64,000 nucleotides of DNA from Coccinella septempunctata (Eukaryota; Arthropoda; Insecta; Coleoptera; Coccinellidae), in the NCBI RefSeq assembly GCF_907165205.1, contig NC_058192.1, forward strand, positions 34,872,001 through 34,936,000, read 5' to 3'. The translations under genes and the position numbers were made by a program. The notes under the pieces were generated by a model, which was not told the origin of the DNA, did not search any database, and was given only the letters and a program-made list of their open reading frames with translations. This document shows positions 1-11,329 of the stretch, piece by piece; the first letter of the stretch is position 1, and each line of letters starts with the position of its first letter.

Positions 1-660
1 CTCAAATTCCGATCATGCTCTTCTTCGGTTTCTCCCGTTACTATCAAGTCATCAAAATAAAGACCAACGCCGTTTATGTCTCCAAATAATTCGTAATTCT
101 TTTTTTGAAATACTTCCGGAGCGGATGATATGCCAAAGGGCATCCTCAAAAACTGATATCTCCCAAAAGGAGTACCAAAACTACATAAATCAGCACTGTC
201 TGAATCCAACTCAATTTGCCAATAGCCATCACGCATATCAAGAACTGTAAAATATTTTTTTCCCGATAATTTTGATGATATTTCCTCAACTGAAGGAATC
301 AAAAAATGTTCCCTTTTGATCGCTTCATTAAGATGCTTAGGATCTAAACATAATCTAATATCACCATTACTTTTTTCAACAATAACCAGTGAACTCAGCC
401 AATCTGTCGGCTTATCTAATTTTTTAATTATACCTTTATTTTCAAGTTCAGTGAGTTTTTCCTTTAACTTATTGTTCAGTATTTGTGGAATTCTTCTTAT
501 TGGCACAACTTTAGGTATAGCATTTGACTTTAATGAAATGTGATGACGAGAGGGAAACCTACCCAATCCTTCAAAGACTTGGGGAAATTCCCCCACCGCA
601 TCTTCTACACTTTTGAGCACTTTCTTTTGTGCCCCTTCAAATCTAACCTGATCAACTCGT
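1..660 (-). pseudogene. Ty3/gypsy (mag-like) reverse transcriptase, partial
   Basis: The minus strand reads as RT palm. It runs from a linker with GEFPQVFEGLGRFPSRHH, through KLDKPTDWLSSLVIVEKSNG and YFTVLDMRDGYWQI, to MPFGISSAPEVFQ and the catalytic YFDD box close to the left edge. FDD in place of YVDD is a usual variant in this clade. No stop occurs in the roughly 215 codons visible. RNase H and integrase would lie to the left of the window. The frame differs from the Gag-protease frame upstream, so a frameshift or a small indel joins them. Confidence 0.85.
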
Positions 661-1833
661 TTAACTAAATTGAAGCGAATACAGTCCTGCAATCCTAGAA
701 GAGGAACTTGATTTTTTGCTTCTACTATTACAAATATAAACTTTTTTCATTACATTCCCTATCTTACAAGTGAGTTCAACCTCACCAACTGTTTCTAATT
801 TAAAGTTTGAACTGCCATAAGAAATCAATGATATGCTAGACCTGTCCAATTCTCTTATCGAGTCAATTGATTTCAGAATATTGTATGGAATTATTGATAC
901 TTCAGCGCCTGTGTCTAACTTAAAATCTATACAACTATTATTGATAATTACTGCCTTGGTCCAGCTTCTTTCTTGTCTTAGTTGATTTTTCTTCCTTACA
1001 GCGTTGATGAAGAATTCATCGTCACTTCCTTCAGTTTCTTGAACTACTTCATGTACCTTCTTGTTCTTCCTTGTGTCATAAGCATCACTTTTGCACACTC
1101 GAGCAAAATGATTCTTTCCATGGCACTTTGCACACGTTTTTTTGAATGCCGGACACTTTTTCTTTTCATGTTTATAACCGCAATAGTCACAATTTTTCCT
1201 ACTTGCTTTCACTGCACTGATTGGACTATTCTCACCTCGATTCTCACTTTGTAGCACCTTCAACTGTTGCTTGCTGACTTCCCTCGCCTTACATATATCG
1301 ATGGCTTTGTTGAGAACTAAATCAGGTTCTCGTAATAACTTTTCTTGTATAACTTTGTCATATATTCCAAAGACAATTCTGTCTCTTATCATTTCCTCTG
1401 GTTTCGTGTATCCAGTAGTCTTCACTGCAGTTTTTAAATCTGTGAGAAAGCTATCAAAACTTTGCCCATCTTTTTGAACAATACTATTGAATAAGAACCT
1501 TTCATATATTTCATTCTTTTTCGGTTCACAATGTTCCTTGAACTGCTTAAGCACACCTTCCAGAGTTCTATTATCTGAGAGCGGTGGAAAAGTGTTGAAC
1601 AAATCGAGACCATCATCTCCTATCACATTCAAAAGAATTGCAATCTTTCTTTCTTCGGACTCCTCAATAAGACCACATGCATCCATAAAATACTTGAATT
1701 TCTGGTGGAACTTCCGCCAACTTTCTGCAATGTTTCCATCTAAATTGAGGGAGTCTGGAGGCTTGAAATAATTCTCCATTCTAACTAGATTGTTAATATT
1801 TCCAATATTCTCTTTCCAAGGCACGTGGCACAT
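661..1833 (-). CDS. Gag-protease of mag-like Ty3/gypsy element
   Basis: This 390-codon frame begins with a capsid-like helical region (residues about 20-190) of the type seen in mag-clade Gag proteins. Two zinc knuckles follow, at residues 215-227 (CDYCGYKHEKKKC) and 234-247 (CAKCHGKNHFARVC), which would bind RNA. The retropepsin active site DTGAEVSIIP starts at residue 307. The extreme C-terminus (KKSSSSSRIAGLYSLQFS) is out of frame and replaces the expected link to RT. The first methionine may be slightly upstream of the natural start, because a second one (MENYFKPP) matches family starts better. The protein packages the element RNA and matures the polyprotein. Confidence 0.85.
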   Translation of the reverse strand: MCHVPWKENIGNINNLVRMENYFKPPDSLNLDGNIAESWRKFHQKFKYFMDACGLIEESEERKIAILLNVIGDDGLDLFNTFPPLSDNRTLEGVLKQFKEHCEPKKNEIYERFLFNSIVQKDGQSFDSFLTDLKTAVKTTGYTKPEEMIRDRIVFGIYDKVIQEKLLREPDLVLNKAIDICKAREVSKQQLKVLQSENRGENSPISAVKASRKNCDYCGYKHEKKKCPAFKKTCAKCHGKNHFARVCKSDAYDTRKNKKVHEVVQETEGSDDEFFINAVRKKNQLRQERSWTKAVIINNSCIDFKLDTGAEVSIIPYNILKSIDSIRELDRSSISLISYGSSNFKLETVGEVELTCKIGNVMKKVYICNSRSKKSSSSSRIAGLYSLQFS

Positions 1834-1918
1834 GTAAACCCAACCTCACTGCGTCTTATCTGTATAATTACCGTAAAAATCTTCTACTAGCCAGATTTTA
1901 CAGCTACACCTGACACCA

Positions 1919-2118
1919 TGTTTTATACTTGTTTGTCTGGATGAGGGCTCAATCGTTGAATAAAAATAATAGGCACTGAGTTACATCAATTTTATTCATC
2001 GGTTAGTAATCCCTTCTACATGCTAAATTTCTACGTGACGTTTCTGTCGTAGTCACTTGTCACCGGACACCGTTGACACATATACCTTACTCTAACTTAA
2101 AATGGCCTCAGCCTAACA
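1919..2118 (-). repeat. 5' LTR of mag-like element
   Basis: On the minus strand the 200-bp segment starts TGTTAGGC and ends ATAAAACA, giving the TG...CA ends of an LTR. An AATAAA signal lies inside it. Immediately downstream on the minus strand (plus 1904-1918) is TGGTGTCAGGTGTAG, in the position and style of a tRNA primer binding site. Confidence 0.7.
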
Positions 2119-2223
2119 TATACTATATATATGAAACAGTACATGGGCAGGAAGACCTCGGTCGTTAGCCCTTTGAATAGCATTCAATAAAGTTATTTTC
2201 TCTCTCTCTCTCTCTCTCTCTCT
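2119..2223 (+). repeat. Non-LTR 3' end remnant with TC microsatellite tail
   Basis: The segment carries CATTCAATAAAGTTATT directly followed by an uninterrupted TC dinucleotide run (2198-2223). An AATAAA signal leading into a simple repeat is the usual look of a non-LTR retrotransposon 3' end. No coding part belonging to it is visible. Confidence 0.45.
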
Positions 2224-2450
2224 GGAAGTGCAAGTGCTCCCGCGCACTGTTTGAGCTGAAACGAGGATATGCCATCCGGACCAGGTTCTGAAGAAGGTTT
2301 CAGTTTCGAAAGATGTTTTTTGATAAGGTCTTCACTAACAGGCAGTTATTCAGTTCTGAGGCTACACGTGATGTTTACGGAGTAGGTATTGGGTCTGTAG
2401 GTTCGTCAGTAAACGCAGCAGAAAATATCTCCGAGAATACATCTCCATTT
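2224..2450 (-). pseudogene. Non-LTR retrotransposon RT N-terminal fragment
   Basis: The minus strand encodes FSAAFTDEPTDPIPTP and, in a shifted frame, LIKKHLSKLKPSSEPGPDG followed by ISSFQLKQCAGALALP. This is the conserved start of reverse transcriptase in Jockey/CR1-type elements (the GPDG motif). Stops and a shift break it, and both flanks are unrelated. Confidence 0.6.
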
Positions 2451-2990
2451 CTTCATAAACTTTTTAGGGTTTTCACTCCCAATCTCTGAAACAAAATCAA
2501 TTAAAAATTAAATCAACGATTTGCTCCTGCGTAAATTCTTGCACTAATTTGTCAAGAGCAAATTAACTAGAAAAAATTGTTGCCTGACAATGAACTGAAA
2601 ATAAAAAACGTTGAAATTATAATTCTATGTTTATGAAGAAACGCAGAATCCTCCCAGAATAAATTTCAATCAATACATCTCCAGTTTCGATATCATTCTG
2701 GCATAAAGAATTACAACCGTTCCTGACCAAAGGAATGCCCACCATGTTAGATGAAGATCTCAGATACTTGAATAACCTTTTTTTTATCTTTAGAACTGGC
2801 GAATCTGTTTTCATAGGAATTCACATGTCACATGGAAAAGTTGCAATAACATACAAAAAAACTCAAACCCAGTATTCAGTGATAAAATTGGAAGAAACAA
2901 TATAGTGGAAAATCCCCATTTTAACCCCATTCCCCATTATAACAGGAAAACAAAAACAACTTTAATCATAACTTCGCATAATAATGAAGT
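2451..2990. other. Unassigned stretch with a segment shared with 62.5 kb
   Basis: 2458-2492 matches 62488-62523 in inverted orientation, and both copies sit just after a TTTCAG that could be a splice acceptor. The minus strand at 2617-2814 has an open frame containing NMVGIPLVRNGCNSL and GDVLIEIYSGRILR. It looks protein-like, but I cannot assign it. It may be an exon captured or left over from a gene. Confidence 0.35.
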
Positions 2991-2999
2991 TTCAACATT

Positions 3000-4170
3000 T
3001 TCTTAAACTGCACAAAGGAAACATTGAAGGGGTCTATATTGACAGCGCTCGAGATGAACTATGTCAAAATCCTACACATTGGCGAATTCTTGGTGACATT
3101 CAATCTGCGAAACGGAACGAAAAACATTTCCCTCGATCTGAGTCTCCTCTCAGGAACTTTAATAAAATACACTGATTGGAGAATAGAAGGGACCGAAAGG
3201 ACACCGTTCAGTATTTTATATAACAGACACATATCGTTAATTTTCCTGCGGTCTAGTTCTGCAAGGTGAGCATATTAAATCTCAAATAAGCTTCGGATTA
3301 ATGGTGGTCCACAATTCGGAAACTATTTCGATATGACAAACATCGCAAAAATTTATGTTGTACGCAATGTTGTCAACATAGTTTCATTCTTTCTGAATAA
3401 TTTACTATGTCGAAGGACAATACCAAGCATTTTATTCGCCGATGAAAGGACGTTATCAATATGTTCGATGAAATTAAATGCATTCAGAGTCACTCCCAAG
3501 TCGCGAATACTACTCACTTGCCGCAGTTGAATCCGGTCAATCAAGTAGTGAAATTGGAACGTGTTGATGTTCCTTGTGAAAGAAATCTTGAAGCATTTAT
3601 CCAGATTCAGAAATAGGAAATTTTCCCTGCAGTAATCGCTAAATCTGTCCAAATCTTGTTGTAATAGATAATGGTCAACAATGCTTTTTATTTCCAAAAA
3701 TATCTTCAGATCGTCGGCAAACAGCAGAAACCTTGCATTACGAAAGCACGAGGATATATTATTCAAATAAATAATAAAAAATATAGACCCAAGGTGAGAA
3801 CCTTGAGGCACTCCGGATGTACTGGAGAACTTTCTTGACCACTGACCGTCAACACACACGAATTGCGATCTATTAGAAATATAAGATGCTATCCATCTGA
3901 GTAGATCACCACAAACTCCCACTTCTGCAAGTCGACGCAAGAGAATAGAGTGATTAATTTTGTCGAATGCCTTCCCTAAATCTGTATAAATTACGTCCGT
4001 CTGATGTTGTCACTCAAATACCTCATAAACATATTCCACCAAGCTAATTAGGTTCGTTTCCAGGCTACGACCCTTTATGAAACCGTGCTGATTCTCTAAA
4101 ATTGAATTCTTCACATGATTTGCAATATATTTGTAAACTAAGGGTTCAAAGATTTTGAGACGTTAAGAAG
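3000..4170 (-). pseudogene. Jockey/CR1-type non-LTR RT, truncated and broken
   Basis: From right to left the minus strand encodes the middle and end of a non-LTR RT: a start at KIFEPLVYKYI, then NQHGFIKGRSLETNL, DLGKAFDKINHS, SGVPQGSHLGSIFF, the catalytic FADDLKIF box, and the thumb and C-terminal tail (KINDMCLLYKILNG, RRLRSREMFFVPF). An in-frame TGA at about 4010-4012 and further shifts below 3353 break it. The longest clean frame is 195 codons (3353-3940). Endonuclease and the RT fingers are missing, which fits 5' truncation on insertion. Confidence 0.8.
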
Positions 4171-4800
4171 TTAATTTTGCTTTTTCAGGTGCGGCACAGC
4201 TCATTATGAAAACATAAAATATTTTTATCAGGGGCAAATCGGAAAAAATGATATAGAAAAAAGTGTTTCTTTTGACCTCAAGAATCCCAAAAAATCTTAA
4301 AATATTTGTACGAGACAAAGACTCACCCTGTATAGTATATATTTATTTCATAAACCACTAATCTAGGCAATCCAATTTATAGAGATGAGTTTGGTAGTCT
4401 ATTGAGTATATCTTGAGCAGAAGAATTTTATAAGCATCTGCAAAAATTCCCATGCCCCATTTCCTGGCATGACTATCTATTACGCATCCTTGTAATTGGA
4501 AGGATAAAGATCAGACGCTTCATCATTTACTCGTATTCTGAATCACCTTCCAGTAAAATAGGAACCAAAAAACAATATTTTCAGTTTCTTCCATTTTAAG
4601 AAGAACTCAGGTTTTCATCTGGAAGATGGCATAAAAATGGTCTTGATCTCTGATATCATTTTGTATAAATTATCGCCTGAACTATACCAAGCTCTGACAA
4701 GAATAAATCTCCACACATTTTCTTTTCCTCATTATTGTGTTTTTTTTTTTCAAATCACAAAAGAAGTATAAATGTACTGACAATTTTTCTTATTTTCAAG
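4171..4800. other. Intron sequence upstream of the LysRS exon
   Basis: I see no coding potential or repeat structure here, apart from the pyrimidine tract and TTTCAAG acceptor at 4790-4800. No earlier LysRS exon is recognisable between 1 and 4800, so the preceding intron must extend beyond the left edge. Confidence 0.5.
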
Positions 4801-5150
4801 GCGAATTCTTGGAAATTGAATGCATCAATCCAACTTTCATTGTTGGACATCCCCAGGTCATGAGTCCCTTAGCCAAATATCACAGATCAGTTACAGGTTT
4901 GACGGAGAGATTTGAACTGTTTGTAGCAAAAAAAGAAATATGCAATGCATACACTGAACTCAACGATCCAATGGTACAGCGCGAAAGGTTTGATGAACAA
5001 GCAAAACAAAAGGCAGCAGGTGATGACGAGATCCAGTTAATTGACGAAAACTTCTGCACAGCTTTGGAATATGGTCTGCCACCTACCGGAGGTTGGGGGC
5101 TTGGAGTAGATCGTTTGACTATGTTCCTCACCGACAATAACAATATTAAG
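4801..5150 (+). CDS. LysRS: Lysyl-tRNA synthetase, penultimate coding exon
   Basis: The exon encodes the class II catalytic core of lysine-tRNA ligase, which charges tRNA-Lys with lysine in the cytosol (and, in many animals, in mitochondria). It reads GEFLEIECINPTFIVGHPQ, MSPLAKYHR, LTERFELFVAKKEICNAYTE and, at the end, motif 3 (GGWGLGVDRLTMFLTD). The start follows a TTTCAAG acceptor, which splits a glycine codon. The end is a phase-0 donor (AAG/GTAATT). No stop or frameshift is present, and conservation is near complete, so this is a working gene rather than a pseudogene. The frame continues in the exon at 29500. Earlier exons are outside the window. Confidence 0.95.
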
Positions 5151-5199
5151 GTAATTCAATTGAACGAAGGTTTCACGAAATTATTATATTCAGTATATA

Positions 5200-6584
5200 C
5201 AGGGTGTGGCGTAATGAATGGATAATATGGTGCCTGCGGGTAGAGGACCTTATGGCGGTTCAGAAAAATATATTTTATGTGAAAGTGCCTTGGTTTTCGA
5301 GATATTGGAGATTTTCGAAAATTCAAGAAAATTACACCCTTCGCCACTCGTTTTGAAGGCAAGACTCCAAATGAAGGAATTTTTTCAAACTGTTTTTTGG
5401 ACGGTATTCCTGGATAGATGCTCTATCGAATGTAAATTCTTATTTTTAGGGCGCATGAATAGTTTTTCATAAAAAAAAGATCTAACTCAAATTTTCCGTT
5501 TTGCTTATTTTTTTCCTGAGTTCAACCCAGCGTTGTGTAAAAAATAATATGGTTACCTGAGTGCCAAAGCAAGAGGAAACATGCCTGTTTCACTGAGATT
5601 CTGAAATGGTATAATTCACTCTATTTCCAGCATTAAATACAAAATAAATTTCTATTACAATGAGTCAAAGCAGAGTTTGATGTAAGCCTTTTTCTTTAAT
5701 TTTTAGCAACTGAAATGATAGTTGCAAGCAGAATAAAGCTATAATTCATAAGAAGTTGTAAAGCGTCTAGTAGAGCTCCTGATGCCCACTTTGAACACTT
5801 TTTGTAAAACTCGATTCGATTAAACGATATTTCAAAATTGGTTTTTTTCAAGTAACGAAGTGAATTTTAGCACTTTTGTAATTAAGAAAAAAAGCCAAAA
5901 ATTAATTTCCAATACATTGAGTTACAAAAATGCTGAAATTTAATTCATAACTCGAAATTAACTTGAAAATGATTTCACAACGTTGGGGTTCAATAATAAA
6001 AGAAACCGAGAAAAAATTACTATTTTAAAATATCGTTTCATTGAATAAAGTTTCACAAATGATGTCTAAATTGGCCACAAAGAGTTCTGATACATGCTCT
6101 ACAGTCTACACTTTCTAATGAAATATAGCTTTATGGCATATCAACAATTTTAAAATGAGTATCGTTTCATTGAAGTAAATTTCACAAAAGATGCTCTAAG
6201 AGGCCACCATGAGCTTCAGTACATGCTCTATACCCGCTTATAGATGATTGCTTTATTCTGCTTGCATTTCTCATTTTAACTGCTAAAAATTTTAGAAACA
6301 GTGTTTACATTAAACAACTATTCATGTGCCCCAAAAATAATGCATTACATAAGTAGAGCATCTATCCAGGAATACCGTCCAAAAAACAGTTTGAAAAAAT
6401 TCCTTCATTTGGAGTCTTGCCTGCAAAACGAAGGGCGAAGGGTGTAATTCTCTTGAATTTTCGAAAATCTCCGGTAGCTCGAAAACCAAGGCACTTTTAC
6501 TAGACGTAAAATATATTTTTCTGAACCGCCATAGAGTCCTCTACCCGCAGGCTCCATATTATCCATTCATTACGTCACACCCTG
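5200..6584. mobile_element. Foldback element with long terminal inverted repeats, TSD TATA
   Basis: The left end starts CAGGGTGTGGCGTAATGA and the right end is its inverse, ending TCACACCCTG. The arms are near-perfect for about 230 bp and remain recognisable much further inward, so most of the element folds on itself. TATA flanks both sides (5196-5199 and 6585-6588). No transposase is encoded. It is a non-autonomous DNA element of uncertain superfamily in the LysRS intron. Confidence 0.8.
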
Positions 6585-6599
6585 TATATTAGACTGATC

Positions 6600-6635
6600 C
6601 AAAAAAATAGACTTTCTTTTTTTTTTTTTTTTTCG
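6600..6635. repeat. Poly-T tract
   Basis: A T-rich run near the left end of the second foldback. The matching place in the right arm is an AAGAAGAAG stretch, so the tract has expanded since the arms formed. Confidence 0.6.
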
Positions 6636-7659
6636 AGAAACTCCCCCTTTATTATCTTCATGGTATTGAAAAATGACGTCTGTGAAAGTATTATTATTTA
6701 GAGGTCGTTCATCGAGGATTTCTATTTTCCCTACTAATATCAGGGGAAAAAATTTATTTATAATATAAAAATTTCAGTTCGCAATCCAATGGACGGATTC
6801 CATTGAGCGATATATTTTTATGTAGGGAATTAGGTGCTCTACAAAAACTGTCCCATACAATTTTTCCATAAAACGGCTTTTCGAAAAGTTATTAGAGCTT
6901 GAAATGAAATTTTTGTCGAAGTAGCTGTTTTTACCTGATATCGGGGAGAAATTATTACTATTTACTTTGAAACTCAGGAAATCATTCTCGAAAGTTACAA
7001 TTAATGTGATTTTATTCAGATTTAAATAATTTATGACATCCCCACCCAGCAAACACAATTGCATAACATCAACGTATCATACATATTGCAACGTTCTGTG
7101 TTACATAGCAAAGTGCCGTACACGATCTATCCGTTAACTGTCCAACGAGGGCTCTATGTCCGCCTTTCGCTGCGTATACTGTAACGAAACTGCAATATTA
7201 CATGTTCGGTACATATAGGTACTTTGTACCTTAGATGTACCTTACATGCTATGTGCAAAAGATGATAGCTCTGGTACAGAACATCTGCTACTAATTTGAA
7301 ACATAACCTCAATAAATACAAGGACTTCCAAAATTTATTCAATATTTTGAGCAAAAACTGTACCAAAACGATAATTTTTCGTGGTACCTGATTGATTGTC
7401 AGTATTTATACGATAGGCTTCTTTTGTACCTATTTCTACGAACCGTGGTTGTCTTCCACTCCAACCTAAAATTCCTTCTCATTCCGGGCTCCGGGCTTGA
7501 ACCTGCTTAATATTCAACGTCTTGTGTTCCTGAGTGGTCTCTCCAACCTATCTAGCTATGGAAACATGTGACTAATTCATATAAGTGCACCATATTAACT
7601 GTATTGAATAAAAATTGATTCTTATATCAATGCGGAAACCAAATAAGTTTCAAAACTCG

Positions 7660-9830
7660 AACTGAAATCACTTTCTTTATGTTTTAAAAAATAACACGAG
7701 TATTTGATTTTCATTCGTCACACAAAATCATCAGAACACACTGAAACGCATAAAATAGTTCAAAAATTTATTTCGATATTATGGTTATCAATATTGTGTC
7801 TCTGAATGGATGTACAAATGGATACAGTATTAGAGACAACCAGGATTATAATACTTGCAAATCCCATATTGTTCAAAATCGAGGGTGTTATGATTTTGTA
7901 ATTAAAGAGTAGTGGACTGTATGAAAAGATAATTGAGTTGGAGATGGTATAAAAACATTTATCGAGTATCGTTCACAATCATAAAATGAATATGTCACCT
8001 GCATGAAGCTAATACAGTAAAGCAACTAATATTAACCACATCTATAAACTCAGAGAGACAATATCCAACTAAAAACAAGAGATGGTCCAGAGCAGTTCAA
8101 ATGAGAAGTCACTTGATGTCAGACTTAGACGTTGAGGAGTTCAATAAATTCAATATCAACACAACGGTTACACAGTGATAGAGCAATCAATTGAAAATTG
8201 ATTGCGAGAGCCTCTTTATTCTATCAGAAAACGCGAAGGTTAGAATACTGAATTTTAAGGAGAAACGCGAGAGTACAGAGAAATAGGCCAGAGGTGAAAC
8301 TGCAATGTCTAAGTCTGATCATCAACGAGAAATCTATACATTAAATTTGAGTTGATCAATAATGTTAATGTAAGTATGAGCAGAACAAGAGTCGCACAAG
8401 TTAAATGAGAAGCACAGAATTAATGAATTTGAGAAGCACAGAATTAATGAATTTGAGAAGCACTAGAATATTAAAAATAATATGAAAAGGGCAATAAATT
8501 CTAATTAAATGAGAAGTTCAATAATAATTAATTAAATGAAAAGGACAATCATAATTAATCTGAGAAGAACATAGTATAATTCATATACATTGAGATGATC
8601 TTGAAGAGTGCAAAAATTTATCATTCAACATTTACAGAGACGAACTGCTTACAAGTAAGCACGATTAGAACGTTCATCAGAAAAACAGAAGAAACAATTG
8701 ATAAATTAAGAGAAGTCATGAGAGTACTGAGTTAAATAAATCTCTAATCGTAGATTTTGAGATGTGCTGAAGGCTGAGAAAACTAACATGTATGTTGAGT
8801 CCGATGAATGAATATAGAAAAGAACCAATGAGAGTACATATTATAAAGAGTAGACCATACCAAATGAGTAGACATGAGTATTCGAGCAGACTTTCCAGGG
8901 TGGAGCCTAGGTCGAGGTGTATCGAGCAATATCATTGATCGCTTAACTAAAGTTGAGGTGTTCACATCCTGTTCTGAAGAAAACAGCTACATCCAGGGTC
9001 CACCCTGGAGAATATGAGGATTCATTCATCTGAAACTCAACAACAGTAATTAGTCATATGTACATCGAGGTGATCATAAGAGTTGTCTTAAAAATGATTA
9101 AACTGATTTTAATAATAAGGAATATTATGAGCAGACAATGAATCAGTAATCATTTTTATTGAGATGGACTTGAGAAGTTTCAATCCTGGTGCTACATACC
9201 CATTTTCATGTGAGAAGATCTAGGGAAGTCTGAAAATCTATATAAATTATGAAATATAATAAAATATATAGTTCTGAGACGACAATGGTTCGATTTGTCT
9301 TGAGTGGACGTTTCAGTTGAGCAGTGCTAGCAAGGATTAGGAATCTATTTCTAGATTCTGAATCTCTTGCACGTGGACTAATTTCATTACAATGAAATTA
9401 TCATGAAAATGGTGTAATTCATAATTTTGAGCAGTCTGAGAGTACTTTACCTTATGAGAAGAACAATTTAGCACCAGGATTTTGCGAGAAGACTTGAAAA
9501 TTGAGAGCTAGAAGAGGTGAACTTAAAAATGAGGTGTTACAAAATCACAATGATAGCAGAGAGAGGTTACTACTACGGTGCTAACAAAGAGAATTCTTAA
9601 GAAAAATGTGAATAAATGTGTGGTTTTTCATTCCTGAAAAACACGGAAAGTGGGGCCGCTGCGTCGATCAACCAGCGCACCGCCGAATCGGGGTACCATA
9701 CGTGGCCACCGGAGCTGGTCAGGTGCGTCGACTAGAGAGAGGTCGGAGGGGGGCTTCGCTCAATTTTTAACACATATTATTTCCATAAATGCATATTGCA
9801 GATGTAGAAAGAACATGAATGTCGATTAGT
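7660..9830. other. Non-coding body of copy 1 with degenerate GAGAAG repeats and a GC-rich block
   Basis: No open frame of note is present. From about 8090 to 9590 the motif GAGAAG recurs at irregular spacing in A-rich DNA. At about 8408-8470 it forms a clean 24-bp tandem (TTGAGAAGCACAGAATTAAT plus four bases). A pair of inverted segments (CCAGGGTGGA near 8898 and TCCACCCTGG near 8998) could form a hairpin. At about 9645-9765 an abrupt GC-rich block occurs. Copy 2 of the element lacks this region. Confidence 0.45.
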
Positions 9831-10117
9831 ATTTCGAATAAACATAATGAATTTTTCATAATGATGCTATTTTATTCAGCATAATCACACAACCCTTCGT
9901 CAATAATTGAGGTTATGAAAGTTCACATATAATTCGCCTACTTTGGCGGATTCTTTCCGCTAGTAGTAAGAACTAGTAGTAAGAAAGTGAATGAAACAGT
10001 TTCGAAAACAGCTACTTTATGTAGGTACTGATGTTTGTACGATTCAATAAATCATACCGTAAGTTTCATTGTCGGGACGACTACTGAAAAATTATTATAA
10101 GTATATGTTATGTATAT

Positions 10118-11119
10118 GTCGTAGTCTTATTGTAAAATCAGTCATATTATAATACGCCTAGGCTTTTTCAATATGACTAGGCATATTGCAATATCACAGC
10201 AATAATCCAGGATCTCACAGTTTGACTGACAATTTGAGGCGTATTATAATACGCCTGCTGCTCATTAGGCTTATTATTGTAAAAATTCAAAAACGCGCGA
10301 ATACTTTTGATTCTGATTGATTATATTCGTCGTATGGTAAAAGGACTGACGGCTTGTCATGCTAATTGTGCAATTATGCAAAAATGAAGAAATAGTGATA
10401 ATGACCAAAAAAAGAGTAGTAGTAGTGTAATGTAATGGGAATGGGCCAAAAAAGACAGCAGAAAAAATACTGAACGTGAGTAATGAGAAATTGAAACTTC
10501 TTGAGATAGTAATCGAAGTTCCTAAAGTAGATAGAGGACCTCTGGATTCCAAAAATATCTTAGGAACCATAGTAAAAATCTCCAATGATGTTCACCATAT
10601 TGGTACCATCCATGGACTGTTAAACCGATGGTTTCGAGGGATGAGATTGCCACAGTAATGAAGTGATTAATATTCCAGAGAATAGGGTAAATTCCTCAAG
10701 GGAAGTTTTAAGATTATTTCCAAAATTCGAAGGACAGGGATTCAAAGAGTGTTCTCGCAAACCAAATCAAATCCCTTATGAAATATACAAGCAAATGTGA
10801 TAAGGGTGGACCATGTTGTAATAAATGATCAAAATCTATAATTATTTATTTTTTTGTCCCATAAGGGATTTCTATGATTTGCCTGGTACACTGCCTGTCG
10901 TATTATAATACGACGTATTTTATACAGTCAAATTCTAAAAACATCACGTACTATAACAATAAGACTAAGAAGCGTCAGGCGTATTATAACATGCACGTCT
11001 TAAATAATCAGTCATATTGTCCGATTTTCATTTACTTTGTTAGTTTTACAATTCGCCTAGTCATATTGAAAAAGCCTAGGCGTATTATAATAAGACTGAT
11101 ATTATGATAAGCCTGCGAC
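10118..11119. mobile_element. TIR element carrying a KRBA2-like fragment
   Basis: The ends are inverted repeats (GTCGTAGTCTTAT at the left, inverse of GTCGCAGGCTTAT at the right). They continue through ATTATAATACGCCTAGGC and TTTTTCAATATGACTAGGC on both sides. It sits in copy 1 of the CCCAGC element exactly where copy 2 is uninterrupted, with an ATAT duplication at the site. Its interior holds a broken integrase-type transposase tail, so it looks like a deletion derivative of a larger transposon. Confidence 0.7.
10460..10790 (+). pseudogene. KRBA2/SCAND3-like transposase C-terminal fragment
   Basis: The frame contains EVPKVDRGPLDSKNILGTIV and VHHIGTIHGLLNRWF. After stops and a shift it continues as SREVLRLFPKFEGQGFKECS. 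These align by eye with the C-terminal region of the integrase-type protein at 24.9-27.1 kb (VPDVDRGRTDGRNILAFVLE ... LSSKTGGQGYSRCSC), but the cysteine cluster is largely lost. It is a second, diverged member of the same protein family. Confidence 0.6.
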
Positions 11120-11329
11120 ATATATACTCTCATATCGGAATAATATGGATCTAATGCTCTGATTGCTATATAACATTAACAGAACATTTGAAAGAAAATT
11201 GTGCATTTATAAATAAATATACCATATACATAAGCCCGGGTGTCCACTGCAAGCGTATTCGAGCGGCTACGCGCTTACGCGAAACGAGCGTGAATTTGCG
11301 GCAAGCCGCTACAGATCCCAAGTAACGTA

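Larger units (their letters stand above)
1..2118 (-). mobile_element. mag-like Ty3/gypsy LTR retrotransposon, partial
   Basis: Read on the minus strand, the order is LTR (1919-2118), primer binding site, Gag with zinc knuckles, aspartic protease, then reverse transcriptase running off the left edge. Gag and RT resemble the mag clade. The RT lies in a different frame from Gag-protease, with the shift near 700-760, so the element is probably defective unless that shift is programmed. The second LTR is outside the window, so target duplication and LTR divergence cannot be read. Confidence 0.85.

Noticed and set aside
4801..5150. LysRS exon as a processed pseudogene
   Set aside because: It has proper splice sites at both ends, no frame damage, and a matching last exon at 29500 in the same phase.
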